Part shown: one piece after another, positions 12,932-20,615 of the stretch
Layout of the letters: each line of letters starts with the position of its first letter
How positions within the stretch are numbered: the stretch's first letter is position 1
IMG/VR virus record: IMGVR_UViG_3300037322_000105
Location: 1-20,615 of that record
Origin: a virus
DNA length: 20,615 nucleotides
Reading direction: 5' to 3' (one strand)
Program-made: the position numbers and the translations under genes
The notes under the pieces: model-generated
Told to the model about the DNA's origin: nothing
Seen by the model: the letters and a program-made list of their open reading frames with translations, nothing else
The model's database searches: none

Positions 12932-13280
12932 TAGTGTTGAAATAGAAATAGGTGGCGAGCTAAGGAAATTTCATTTCGGACTTGGTTTTTTAGGCGAATT
13001 AATTGATAGTTTTGATTTAGATATTGTTTCCCTTGGTGAAGTAGCCACTAAGAATCCATTAAAATATGATCCTATTATTATGTATTGTTCCGCTGTTTAC
13101 GCTTTAAAAAGAGAAGGTAAAGAGCCAAATTTTACGCAATATGATTTTATCGATTGGATAGAAAATAGTGGAGGTATTAAAAGCGAACCGATGTTAAAAT
13201 TTAACGAGGCTTTTATAAAATCACTTACTAAAGACGTCCCAATTGACACTACAGAAGTTAAAAAAAAAGTGAAAAAATAA
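12924..13280 (+). CDS. Tail assembly chaperone, G-type (short form)
   Basis: This 118-residue protein is the likely counterpart of lambda gpG, which holds the tape measure during tail assembly. It is a small helical acidic protein (KFHFGLGFLGELIDSFDLDI, then IIMYCSAVYALKREGKEPN and FDWIENSGG-like residues) lying between tail tube and tape measure, as expected. I use ATG 12924; the earlier TTG at 12915 would extend further into the tube gene. The last codons sit in a run of nine A, and the reading frame ends at 13280. A -1 shift in this run continues into an open frame to 13603, giving the longer G-T form. Confidence 0.78.
   Translation: MFNSVEIEIGGELRKFHFGLGFLGELIDSFDLDIVSLGEVATKNPLKYDPIIMYCSAVYALKREGKEPNFTQYDFIDWIENSGGIKSEPMLKFNEAFIKSLTKDVPIDTTEVKKKVKK
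13260..13277 (+). promoter_or_regulatory. Predicted -1 frameshift site joining G and G-T chaperones
   Basis: Nine A residues at 13260-13268 contain the in-frame heptamer A AAA AAA (13262-13268), followed by G. A second weaker run is G AAA AAA (13271-13277). The -1 frame has a stop at 13259-13261 and is open from 13262 on, so a shift is possible only in this short interval. Transcript slippage on the A-run is an alternative mechanism. Confidence 0.7.
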
Positions 13281-13603
13281 ATTGGCCAAAAGATGTTATT
13301 TCTTTTGCTATTGGCGAACTTGAAATCCCTACCTTACAGAGTGTTTACGACATGACTTGGGCAGAGTTTCAAATTCGCCTTTTTGCTTATAACCGCATAC
13401 AAAAGAAAATAGACTTTCGATTTAGGGAGGTTGCTTATGCGTCGTTAACAGGTTCACATTCTGACCCAAAACGATTACCCAAAACAATAGAAAAATTTTG
13501 GAGTTTAGACGGTAAAAAGCAATCTGCAGGACTTAATGACGTTCAAAAAGAAGCTATTTTAAAAGCACAAGAACAATACCTAAAAAATATAAAAGATGCC
13601 TAA
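13268..13603 (+). CDS. Tail assembly chaperone T extension, read by -1 frameshift
   Basis: This is the C-terminal part of the G-T fusion (12924-13268 joined to 13268-13603, about 226 residues in total). Codons from 13268 give SEKINWPKDVISFAIGELEI, then PTLQSVYDMTWAEFQIRLFA and a helical, charged remainder to KNIKDA. The NWPKDV start and the MTWAEFQ block look like the usual T-domain sequence, and the 28 residues before the first ATG (13352) are clearly coding in character. Initiation at 13352 is therefore unlikely. In lambda and many siphoviruses the T part binds the tail tube subunit while G coats the tape measure. The end overlaps the tape measure gene by 8 bases. Confidence 0.75.
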   Translation, partial: SEKINWPKDVISFAIGELEIPTLQSVYDMTWAEFQIRLFAYNRIQKKIDFRFREVAYASLTGSHSDPKRLPKTIEKFWSLDGKKQSAGLNDVQKEAILKAQEQYLKNIKDA

Positions 13604-15377
13604 AATTGAAATTGAAATAGGTGCAGACAATTCAGACTTAAAAAAGAAAATTAAAGAAGTTGAATTTGACGTCAAAGAACTTGCGAAAGTCAAAGTAGAC
13701 AGGATAAAATTAGGCTTAGATACTACTGAAATAACAGCGCAAATAAAAGATACTAAATCTACATTAACAGGGCTTAGGAGTACGTTAAAAGATACAGGCG
13801 ATTCTTTTACAGCTATGAAACCAAAGGTAGCTAACGGGTCAAACGCTTTAATGCAATTTTCAAGGATTGCACAAGATGCACCATTCGGAATAATGGGTAT
13901 CGGTAATAATATAACCGCTACAACAGAAGCGTTTGGATATTTAAAGCAAAGTACAGGCAGTGCAAGCGGTGCATTGAAAGCAATGGCTAGTTCGTTATTA
14001 GGAAGCGGTGGTATTTTACTAGCCGTATCGTTAGTTACAAGTGCATTTACTTATATGTCAATGAATGGTATTTCGTTAGGTGATGTAATTGATAAAATAA
14101 CAGGCAAATTTGATGCGTTTGGAGCATCTTTAAAAAAGGCTTATGATGAATCGGCTAAAAGCGCAATTGAAGAAACTGGAGCTTTAAAAGGGCTTATTGC
14201 AGTTGCTCAAAGTGAAACGGTATCGAGAGAGGCAAGGACTCAAGCCGTTGAAGATTTACAGAAAAAATACCCCGCTTATTTTGGCAACTTGTCAAAAGAG
14301 GAAATAATGTACGGCAATTTAACTGGGGTTGTAAATGAAGTAACAAAAGCGTTAATAAATAAAGGTATAGCGGAAAAACTTTCTAAAGACGCAATAGCTC
14401 CTACTTTAGATTTATATAAAGCATATGCGCTTTTAGTTTCTCAAAAACAAAAGCAAATACAACTAGAGAGAGATTTAGCAACAGAACTAAAAAAGACACA
14501 AGACGGAGGATTTGCAGGTGCTTCAAATGCAACGGTAAATTTAAAAAACGCAATTATAAACAACGGTTTTGCAATAAGAGAAACTAGAAGCGACATCATA
14601 GATTTAACAAAAGTTGTTAACGCTTATGAAAGAAATATTGAAAGCGCATCCGTTGCATCTTCAAAATTATTAATTCAGCCACCAAAAGCAGAGGCAAAAA
14701 AGAAAAAATCAGCCTTTGTCGGAGACACTCCACAAGTCGCTCCTTTAGTAAATTCTCTTTTGCCAACGGGCTTAGTTCCTCAAATTGGAGCTCAATTAAT
14801 GGCTCAAGTTCCTGCGATAAAATTAGCAACAACCGCAATAAGTGAGGAATTATTAGCTTTTAATGAAAATGCAAACCAGCTTATAATGGGCTCTATAACT
14901 GACACTTTTGCTGGGCTTGGAAGTGCTTTAGGCGAAGCATTAGCAACAGGGGGTAATGTATTAAACGCATTAGGCAAGTCGCTTTTAAATTCTTTAGGTT
15001 CGTTTCTTGGATCCTTAGGCAAGCAAATGATTGCGTTTGGGGTAACTGCTTTGTTTTTTGATAAAACTAAAAAATCATTATTTAGCGGAGTAGGAACTCC
15101 AGCGGCAGCTATTGGATTGATTGCAGCTGGATCGGCTTTGAGTGCAATAGGCTCTGCGATCGGGTCAATGGCAAGCAAAGGATCGGGTGCAGGAGGCGCA
15201 TCTTCAAATACTGGAGGTAATTCTTTTCAATCAAGCGGAGGCAGTAACGCTGGATTTAGTTCAACTAGTAGTGGAGGCGGAACGTTTGTATTTAGAATAG
15301 CGGGTCAGGATCTTATAAGCGTTATTAGTAATACTTTAGACAAAAATAGCCGTTTAGGAGGCGCAATAGGTATATAA
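13596..15377 (+). CDS. Tail tape measure protein
   Basis: This 593-residue protein sets tail length and is ejected with the DNA. It has a charged helical N-terminus, then FSRIAQDAPFGIMGIGNNI (88-106), a motif I associate with tape measures of Bacteroidetes phages. A hydrophobic segment spans about 131-157 (ASSLLGSGGILLAVSLVTSA and onward). The middle is helical. A long Ala/Gly/Leu-rich hydrophobic stretch covers roughly 435-525, followed by a Ser/Gly-rich linker and a C-terminal FVFRIAGQDLISVISNTLDK block near 564-583. Known tape measures suggest about 0.15 nm of tail per residue, which would give a tail of roughly 90 nm. It overlaps the chaperone frame by 8 bases. Confidence 0.9.
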   Translation: MPKIEIEIGADNSDLKKKIKEVEFDVKELAKVKVDRIKLGLDTTEITAQIKDTKSTLTGLRSTLKDTGDSFTAMKPKVANGSNALMQFSRIAQDAPFGIMGIGNNITATTEAFGYLKQSTGSASGALKAMASSLLGSGGILLAVSLVTSAFTYMSMNGISLGDVIDKITGKFDAFGASLKKAYDESAKSAIEETGALKGLIAVAQSETVSREARTQAVEDLQKKYPAYFGNLSKEEIMYGNLTGVVNEVTKALINKGIAEKLSKDAIAPTLDLYKAYALLVSQKQKQIQLERDLATELKKTQDGGFAGASNATVNLKNAIINNGFAIRETRSDIIDLTKVVNAYERNIESASVASSKLLIQPPKAEAKKKKSAFVGDTPQVAPLVNSLLPTGLVPQIGAQLMAQVPAIKLATTAISEELLAFNENANQLIMGSITDTFAGLGSALGEALATGGNVLNALGKSLLNSLGSFLGSLGKQMIAFGVTALFFDKTKKSLFSGVGTPAAAIGLIAAGSALSAIGSAIGSMASKGSGAGGASSNTGGNSFQSSGGSNAGFSSTSSGGGTFVFRIAGQDLISVISNTLDKNSRLGGAIGI

Positions 15378-15378
15378 T

Positions 15379-17580
15379 ATGGCAAAGAAAATAATCATAA
15401 GTTTTGCGAGTAATCTAACGGTTGGGCAAACATTAGGTTACAATATAAAAGTAAATAATCAAAATATTGCTTATAATTTATTAGGCAATAATGTTTTGAT
15501 CTTGAATTTTAGTAACAATAACAGTACTGCAAGTAACGTTAAAATAAGATCAACAGCAGACGAAACTTTAAACGAGCTTTTTTTGGTTCTAAACACGTAT
15601 TGGGACGCGAACGGAGTTACTTATTCCTTAGTTGGCAATACAATTGAAGTAAATGTATTTAGCGAAAATGCAACTATAGAATCGGTAATTAATCCAGTTA
15701 GTATTATAGTTTCTATTATTGATATTGTAATAAATTCAGAGCCTACACTATTCTATTTCATGGAATATTCAGATCCCTTAAACGTGCCATATAGGGTAAA
15801 TATTTATAAAAAAAATAATAATATTGCACCTAGATTAATTTACGGTTATGCGACTTTGGAATCGGGAAGCGTGAAAGACAATTTAGATCCAATTCGTGGC
15901 AGTGGGTTAACTTTGAATTTAGAAGCAACTTTAGAGTTAAATTTAGAAGATTTGTATAGTGAAGATGAAAACGAATTTACAGTGCAATTTTACAGAAATA
16001 ATCAATTATTATTTAATGGATTTATTAAGCCCGATGGTGTGTTTCAATCTTTTGTAAATGATCGCTGGGTTATTAATTTAGATTGTGTTGATGGGTTAGG
16101 AATATTGAAAGATTTAGCTTTTGTAAAACCAAACGGATTACAATTTATAGGAAAACAAAGCGCGCTAGAAATTATTTATAATTGTCTTATACGTACAAAT
16201 ATTTCAATGGATTTAAACACTTTTGTAAACATTTATTACGAAGGATTAAATCCGTTAGTCACATTAGATCCATTAACTGAAATATACTTATCAGTAAGCA
16301 GATTTGTAAAAACAGATAAGGAAACAATAATGAATTGTCAAGAGGTTTTAATATCGATTTTGACGTTATTTAAAGCTTCGATAACTCAATTAAATGGAGA
16401 GTGGTATATTTATCGGTCAAACGAATTAAGCGTTAACCCTATAGTCCAATTCAGAAAATACTCAAAGAAAAATAATTTATTTATTGGTGTAAATTCACGT
16501 GATTTAAGAAAAAATTTAGGTAGTCAAATTAATGGTAAATATCCACATCACGCAAATAGCAATCAACAGATTGAAATTAAAGGGAGTGTTTCGGCTTTTC
16601 GTGTAAATTATAAATATGGATTTGAAAAAGGCTTATTCCTTAACTCAGACTTGAGATACACAGGAAACACAAAGCAAAATATTAATTATTTGAATTTTAT
16701 AGAAGGCGACTTAACTAAAGTTTTTGTTGATTCAGAAGCAAATTCTGGGTTACGTTTTTTAATTTTTACATCTAACAATGATAATGCAGTAGTATTAACA
16801 TCAAACAATATTCCTTTATTAATAAATGAAACGATAAAGTTTGAATTTGCCCTTTCGGTTATTGGAGCGAGTGCGGGAATATTAAGATTTAAAATAAGGT
16901 TGGCTAATTTTTTAATGAATAAAGAGGGGGATTGGGTTAATATTGATAACGACAACACGATGTTGACAACTAGGGGGGAATCTTTTGGCTCAATACAATC
17001 TAATCCTTTGCCGGTTTCTGGGAACTTATTTTTTGAAATTTTTAGCCCTAGAAATTTTGCTCAAGGACTTTCAAACATGACTGTTACAAAATTAGACATA
17101 ATAAACACAACTAATCTAAACAACGGCGCACAAGGCGAATTTCACACGGTACAACGACAAAATAGGCCTTCGTCAATTGCTAAGGAAACAGAGGAAATAT
17201 TTAACGGTGATAGCCCTTCTATTGTTTACGAAGGTGCAATATTTAAAGCGGATAAAATAACTCCAACTTCTAAATGGTTCAGGAAATCAAAAGTAGAAAG
17301 CAAACCTATTTTGCAAATATTAGGTGAGGACGTTTTAAGGATGAGCCAAAAGCCTGCTAAAGTATTTTCTGGCGATGTTTATGGGTATATTCCTTATTTA
17401 TCGGTTGTCACTATAGATTCATTAGAGGGTAGTTTCATGGCGATAGAACATTCTTTTGATTCAAAAGCAAATATCACTAAATGCAAATTTTTACAAATAA
17501 TGCATGATGAATTAACGGACTTAAATTATAAGCTAACATTTGATTACGGAAACGTGAATAAAGTCACAATTGTTAGCTAA
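15379..17580 (+). CDS. Large tail tip/hub-like protein
   Basis: This 733-residue protein follows the tape measure by one base and is probably a structural protein of the tail tip. The N-terminal 110 residues are Asn-rich and strand-like. Residues about 120-260 carry a hub-type block: FYFMEYSDPLNVPYRVNIYK, GSGLTLNLEATLELNLEDLY, then LLFNGFIKPDGVF and LDCVDGLGILKDLAFV. The last motifs (a PDG turn and a DGLxxLKDL segment) recur in tail proteins of Bacteroidetes phages and resemble gp27-like or Tal hub domains. The C-terminal part includes FHTVQRQNRPSSIAKETEEI and a final strand domain. No peptidase or lysozyme motif is evident. The hub call is inference; tail structural protein is secure. Confidence 0.7.
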   Translation: MAKKIIISFASNLTVGQTLGYNIKVNNQNIAYNLLGNNVLILNFSNNNSTASNVKIRSTADETLNELFLVLNTYWDANGVTYSLVGNTIEVNVFSENATIESVINPVSIIVSIIDIVINSEPTLFYFMEYSDPLNVPYRVNIYKKNNNIAPRLIYGYATLESGSVKDNLDPIRGSGLTLNLEATLELNLEDLYSEDENEFTVQFYRNNQLLFNGFIKPDGVFQSFVNDRWVINLDCVDGLGILKDLAFVKPNGLQFIGKQSALEIIYNCLIRTNISMDLNTFVNIYYEGLNPLVTLDPLTEIYLSVSRFVKTDKETIMNCQEVLISILTLFKASITQLNGEWYIYRSNELSVNPIVQFRKYSKKNNLFIGVNSRDLRKNLGSQINGKYPHHANSNQQIEIKGSVSAFRVNYKYGFEKGLFLNSDLRYTGNTKQNINYLNFIEGDLTKVFVDSEANSGLRFLIFTSNNDNAVVLTSNNIPLLINETIKFEFALSVIGASAGILRFKIRLANFLMNKEGDWVNIDNDNTMLTTRGESFGSIQSNPLPVSGNLFFEIFSPRNFAQGLSNMTVTKLDIINTTNLNNGAQGEFHTVQRQNRPSSIAKETEEIFNGDSPSIVYEGAIFKADKITPTSKWFRKSKVESKPILQILGEDVLRMSQKPAKVFSGDVYGYIPYLSVVTIDSLEGSFMAIEHSFDSKANITKCKFLQIMHDELTDLNYKLTFDYGNVNKVTIVS

Positions 17581-17588
17581 AAAAATTA

Positions 17589-17603
17589 TATATTTACGAT
17601 ATG
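17589..17603 (+). promoter_or_regulatory. TATATTTA box four bases before tail-tube-like gene ATG
   Basis: TATATTTA (17589-17596), cgat, then ATG at 17601 repeats the geometry seen at 4098. A TTG at 17570-17572 lies 16 bases upstream, a shorter spacing than the usual 19-21. Confidence 0.4.
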
Positions 17604-18101
17604 AAATTTACAAATGGCGAAGATCGAATTTTATACATAAAACTTTTAGGCGTTTTTTTGCCCTTAGGCTGTTTGACTGATAATTCATTTAGCGAAACAG
17701 CAGAAATGATAGATACCACAACTAGAGAAAATAATGGATGGACTTCATCACGTCCTAGTAATCAATCCTATTCTATTTCGTTTAGTGGACTGCAAATAAA
17801 CACAGCTTTAGCGGGTGGTAATTTTAACGTAATATCTTATGACAAACTAAAAGAATTAAAACGAGATAGACAGTTATTAGCTTGGAAAATACAAGGTACT
17901 GATTACCCAGTTGTAGACTATGGAAACTGTTATATAACAGGCGTTTCAGAAGCAAATACAGTAGGCGAATTGATTACCTTTAGCGGTGAATTATCGGGCT
18001 TTGGACGTCCCTATATGACTAGTTTACAATTGGTTTTGTTAAACAATGGAGACCCTACAAAAATAGTACAAGATGGGAATAACAATTTAATACGAGTATA
18101 A
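17601..18101 (+). CDS. Second tail-tube-fold protein, tail tip associated
   Basis: This 166-residue protein has the layout of a TP901-1-like tail tube protein. VFLPLGCLTDNSFSETAEMI (18-37) and DTTTRENNGWTSSRPSNQSY (38-57) open it. A SISFSGLQINTAL strand and LLAWKIQGTDYPVVDYGNCY follow. ITGVSEANTVGELITFSGEL SGFGRP-type residues close the domain. It lines up by eye with the main tube protein at 12473-12931 (PIACLTSNS against PLGCLTDNS; GDELMTFSVTLDGSG against GELITFSGELSGFG). Its position after the hub protein, rather than before the chaperones, suggests it forms a special ring at the tail end or anchors fibres. The alternative is an accessory tube subunit. It stands 20 bases after the hub gene. 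Confidence 0.75.
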   Translation: MKFTNGEDRILYIKLLGVFLPLGCLTDNSFSETAEMIDTTTRENNGWTSSRPSNQSYSISFSGLQINTALAGGNFNVISYDKLKELKRDRQLLAWKIQGTDYPVVDYGNCYITGVSEANTVGELITFSGELSGFGRPYMTSLQLVLLNNGDPTKIVQDGNNNLIRV

Positions 18102-18102
18102 A

Positions 18103-19110
18103 ATGGCAGATTTTACAAGCGTAAGAGTTGGCGAACTGCCACCAGCGATATTTAGCCCTTCTGATTTAATCCCGCACGAAATAGGAGGTTTATTGAAAAG
18201 TGGGACGTTAAGCGATATGGCTACGGCTATTTCGTTAATAATTGGCGCAACTGCTGGTGTAGGATTTAGAGCTGTTCAAGTAAATGACGGCGATACGTTG
18301 CCAACAACGACGCAACAAGAATTTATTTTAGTAGGGCGCGGGACTTATTTTAATGTTGGAGGGGGTGCAACGGTAGTGGCTAATGAAGGTTTAAACGTAT
18401 TAGTTTCAAATGGCACAAATTGGAATTTAGGCGTTGCAATTCCTATTATTACTCCAGAGGTTGTTGTCAAAAATTATAGTCAATTAGTTTTAAGAACGGT
18501 AAACCCGCAAAACTATAGTTTGCCAGATAATACTCAAGTGCAAATTTTACATAAAAATGGTAGTTTTTTATACCCTAATTTCTGGGTGCAAAACGGTAAT
18601 GTGTTAACCATTAACGATGCATTCGACCCCAACGGATTAGACGAAATAGTAATAACGGGAATACAACAAGAAACACAAAACACACAGCCTTTTACAGATG
18701 TTTTATTAAATCAGGTGATAATGCTACAAGTCCCTACTTCTTTTATTAGTTCTAATTTTGAATTGTCAGGTTTAGGAGTTGGCGCATTTACAAAATATGC
18801 AATTTGCAACGGCAATAACGGAACAGAAGATTTTGGAGGACGCACCCCTATAGGATTTGACCCAGTTAGTTATCCTAATTTAGGGTTTAAATTAGGATCT
18901 AAAGACGCTGTAGTTGTTGCTCATAGTCATAATTATACACAGTACACGCTAGATCAAGAAGTGTCTGAAAATGGAAGCGGGGTTAGATCTTTAAATAAAA
19001 ATAATCAGCAAGTGGGAAATTTTTCAACTTCTACCGAAGGAGAAAGCGGAACAGGGAAAAATATGCAACCTTCAATAGTTGTATTATATATAAAAAAAAT
19101 AACTTCTTAA
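18103..19110 (+). CDS. Tail collar-type fibre protein
   Basis: This 335-residue protein is probably a short tail fibre or receptor-binding adapter. The N-terminal 60 residues (MADFTSVRVGELPPAIFSPS, then DLIPHEIGGLLKSGTLSDMA) look like an attachment domain. A strand-rich centre (about 75-195) includes GRGTYFNVGGGATVVANEG, typical of fibre shafts or carbohydrate-binding parts. The C-terminus resembles a phage tail collar domain: YAICNGNNGTEDFGGRTPIG (from about residue 229), then AHSHNYTQYTL and a final NMQPSIVVLYIKKI. The His-Ser-His residues and the MQPSIVV ending are typical of that family, in which they can bind metal ions. It starts one base after the preceding stop. Confidence 0.83.
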   Translation: MADFTSVRVGELPPAIFSPSDLIPHEIGGLLKSGTLSDMATAISLIIGATAGVGFRAVQVNDGDTLPTTTQQEFILVGRGTYFNVGGGATVVANEGLNVLVSNGTNWNLGVAIPIITPEVVVKNYSQLVLRTVNPQNYSLPDNTQVQILHKNGSFLYPNFWVQNGNVLTINDAFDPNGLDEIVITGIQQETQNTQPFTDVLLNQVIMLQVPTSFISSNFELSGLGVGAFTKYAICNGNNGTEDFGGRTPIGFDPVSYPNLGFKLGSKDAVVVAHSHNYTQYTLDQEVSENGSGVRSLNKNNQQVGNFSTSTEGESGTGKNMQPSIVVLYIKKITS

Positions 19111-19122
19111 TTAAACAAAAAA

Positions 19123-20615
19123 ATGAAAAAGTATTTATTATTATTATTAGCGGTTACAGGATTTGCGCAAACAAATCCTACAGCGTTTAACAAGTTAAGA
19201 ATTACCCAAAATATTGAGGATAATTTAGCAAATCGCGTAGTAGTGCAAGATCCAGTTACAGGAGAATTAAAATGGGTTTTAAAATCTTCTATAGCTTCTA
19301 ACGTTCCACAAGCAACAGCAACAGTATCAGGAACGGTCAGGATTACAACGGCGGAAATAAATCCACAAGTTCCAACAGTTTCAATAGTTAATAATTTGCT
19401 TAATGCTAAAGTAGATAAAACAACTACTGTTAACGGTCAAGCGTTAAGCGGGAATATTACAATAGTGACAGGAACTGTAAACAGCACCGATGCGCAGTTA
19501 AGAGATAGAACCACGCATACAGGCGTACAGACATCTTCTACTATTTCAGATATTCAAAGTACGATCACTAATAATACGGCTGTTTTGGCTAATACAGCAA
19601 AGGCTGGTATTACAACGGCTCAAAGTAATGCGATTGTGGCTAATACTGCTAAAACAACAAACGCCACTCACATAGGAGACGTAACAGGCTCAACAACTTT
19701 AACCTTAGCAACAGTAAATTCAAATATAGGAAGTTTTGGAAACTCAACAACTGTTCCTACAGTTACAGTTAATGCAAAAGGATTAGTTACTGCTGTATCA
19801 GCAACTGCTATTCCTACAGCTAATACAACTACTACTGGACTATTAACTGCAACAAATTGGAACACTTTTAATTCAAAAGCAAATACTTCTGCATTATCCG
19901 CTTATTTACCATTAATAGGAGGGACTTTAACGGGGCCTTTAAATATAGGAAATTTAAGTACTACAATTGAATATTTCTTAGACATTCCTAGTAATACAGA
20001 AACATGGGTTAACATCGGAACATTTATGAATCGTTTTTCTGCACAAATTCAAACTCAAATTACTTCAGCTTCTTCAGAAGAAGAATCGGTAATTGACTTA
20101 CTTGGTACTTATTACATTGATAAAACTAATATTAATGTTAAAAGACAAACTTACACATCCCCTTCTCTTTTAGAAGTTAGAGTTACTGGAACAGAAGGGA
20201 GTAATCAAACAGTTTTTATAAGAATTCGGTCAAATGAAGCAAATAACTCTATAAGATTTAGAGTTATATCAAGCAGAGGATTAGTCAGTATTTCAAATAC
20301 AATTACAACAGCACAAACAGGTGGAGCTTTTTACATAAATAATAACACCCGTGTAACAGGAATGAATACTGATCTTGACATAGTAGGTAATGGAAAGTTT
20401 AGTGGTTCAGTTACAGCAACCTCGTTCTTCCAATCCTCCGACATTCGTTTAAAAAATATAATCAAACGTGACGGTGATGTAATTTATTACACTTGGAAAG
20501 ACAAAAGAGACACTAAAACTCACATAGGCTACATAGCCCAAAAAGTAAGAGCAACAAATCCCGATCAAGTAAACAAGGACGATAACGGGTATTTATCTGT
20601 TAATTACATAGAAAT
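19123..20615 (+). CDS. Tail fibre with signal peptide and C-terminal S74 chaperone domain (3' truncated by window)
   Basis: The frame is open from ATG 19123 to the window end, giving 497 residues. Residues 1-15 (MKKYLLLLLAVTGFAQ) look like a Bacteroidetes Sec signal peptide with cleavage near FA/Q, unusual for a tail fibre. The shaft has NTAK-type repeats (152-177), GDVTGS (185-190), a GSFGNSTTVPTVTVNAKGLV block (about 203-222) of the kind widespread in phage fibres, and a LIGGTLTGPL turn (264-273). A FFQSSDIRLKNI block (435-446) starts an intramolecular chaperone/peptidase S74 domain. Ser439-Asp440 are at the self-cleavage position, and IGYIAQKV follows. In this family the domain guides trimer folding and is then cut off. 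It begins 12 bases after the collar fibre, behind an A-rich leader. Confidence 0.87.
   Translation, partial: MKKYLLLLLAVTGFAQTNPTAFNKLRITQNIEDNLANRVVVQDPVTGELKWVLKSSIASNVPQATATVSGTVRITTAEINPQVPTVSIVNNLLNAKVDKTTTVNGQALSGNITIVTGTVNSTDAQLRDRTTHTGVQTSSTISDIQSTITNNTAVLANTAKAGITTAQSNAIVANTAKTTNATHIGDVTGSTTLTLATVNSNIGSFGNSTTVPTVTVNAKGLVTAVSATAIPTANTTTTGLLTATNWNTFNSKANTSALSAYLPLIGGTLTGPLNIGNLSTTIEYFLDIPSNTETWVNIGTFMNRFSAQIQTQITSASSEEESVIDLLGTYYIDKTNINVKRQTYTSPSLLEVRVTGTEGSNQTVFIRIRSNEANNSIRFRVISSRGLVSISNTITTAQTGGAFYINNNTRVTGMNTDLDIVGNGKFSGSVTATSFFQSSDIRLKNIIKRDGDVIYYTWKDKRDTKTHIGYIAQKVRATNPDQVNKDDNGYLSVNYIE

Noticed and set aside
13352-13603. Independent gene starting at ATG 13352
   Set aside because: The 28 codons upstream in the same frame look clearly coding and reach back to an A-run slip site, so the frame is better read as the T part of a frameshift product.
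14804-15178. 124-residue minus-strand open frame inside the tape measure gene
   Set aside because: It is a shadow of the Ala/Gly-rich region of the tape measure. It has no promoter, no coupling with neighbours and no recognisable motif.
1-20615. tRNA genes, integrase, attachment sites, insertion sequences, lysis genes
   Set aside because: I looked for cloverleaf-like stretches, recombinase or transposase motifs, long terminal repeats, holin-lysin pairs and a lysin catalytic domain, and saw none that I could support.

Overview
The window is a 20.6 kb stretch of a tailed double-stranded DNA phage or prophage of siphovirus type, with an HK97-type head and a long non-contractile tail. The host is most likely a member of the Bacteroidetes, probably Flavobacteriaceae. 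I infer this from the very AT-rich DNA, the absence of strong Shine-Dalgarno sequences, several matches to the Bacteroidetes -7 promoter element TAnnTTTG, and tail proteins of the kind seen in flavobacterial prophages. I see no integrase, attachment site, lysis gene or host gene, so integrated prophage and free phage cannot be told apart here.

Layout. Positions 1-635 hold the C-terminal half of a VapE-like replication ATPase cut by the window edge. A 264-base AT-rich gap with repeated TGTAAT-type motifs follows. Positions 900-2364 carry a VRR-NUC nuclease, two unrecognised genes and a 32-residue membrane peptide. The packaging and head block (2351-8166) runs small terminase, large terminase, portal, MuF-like minor head protein, S78 prohead protease and major capsid protein, and ends in a strong terminator. 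Then come a free-standing GIY-YIG homing endonuclease (8235-8969) and an antisense cassette of five small genes (9044-9894). Head-tail joining resumes at 9997-11449 with two tiny related proteins, a gp6-like connector, a head closure protein and a gp10-like tail completion protein. A second antisense cassette of two genes (11446-11941) follows. The tail block (12042-20615) has tail terminator, tail tube, chaperones G and G-T (joined by a predicted -1 frameshift), tape measure, a large hub-like protein, a second tail-tube-like protein, a collar-type fibre and a signal-peptide-bearing S74 fibre cut by the window end.

How it works together. Most plus-strand late genes overlap or nearly touch, which suggests long co-transcribed units that are translationally coupled. 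The two antisense cassettes look like morons. Each has its own promoter-like signal at its 5' end and ends at a hairpin terminator that can serve both strands, and each is followed by a plus-strand TATATTTR box just before the structural genes resume. Both cassettes carry a miniature protein with a GGxRExSGR motif. These cassettes, the unusual start-codon contexts and the secretory signal on a tail fibre are the least explained parts of the window.
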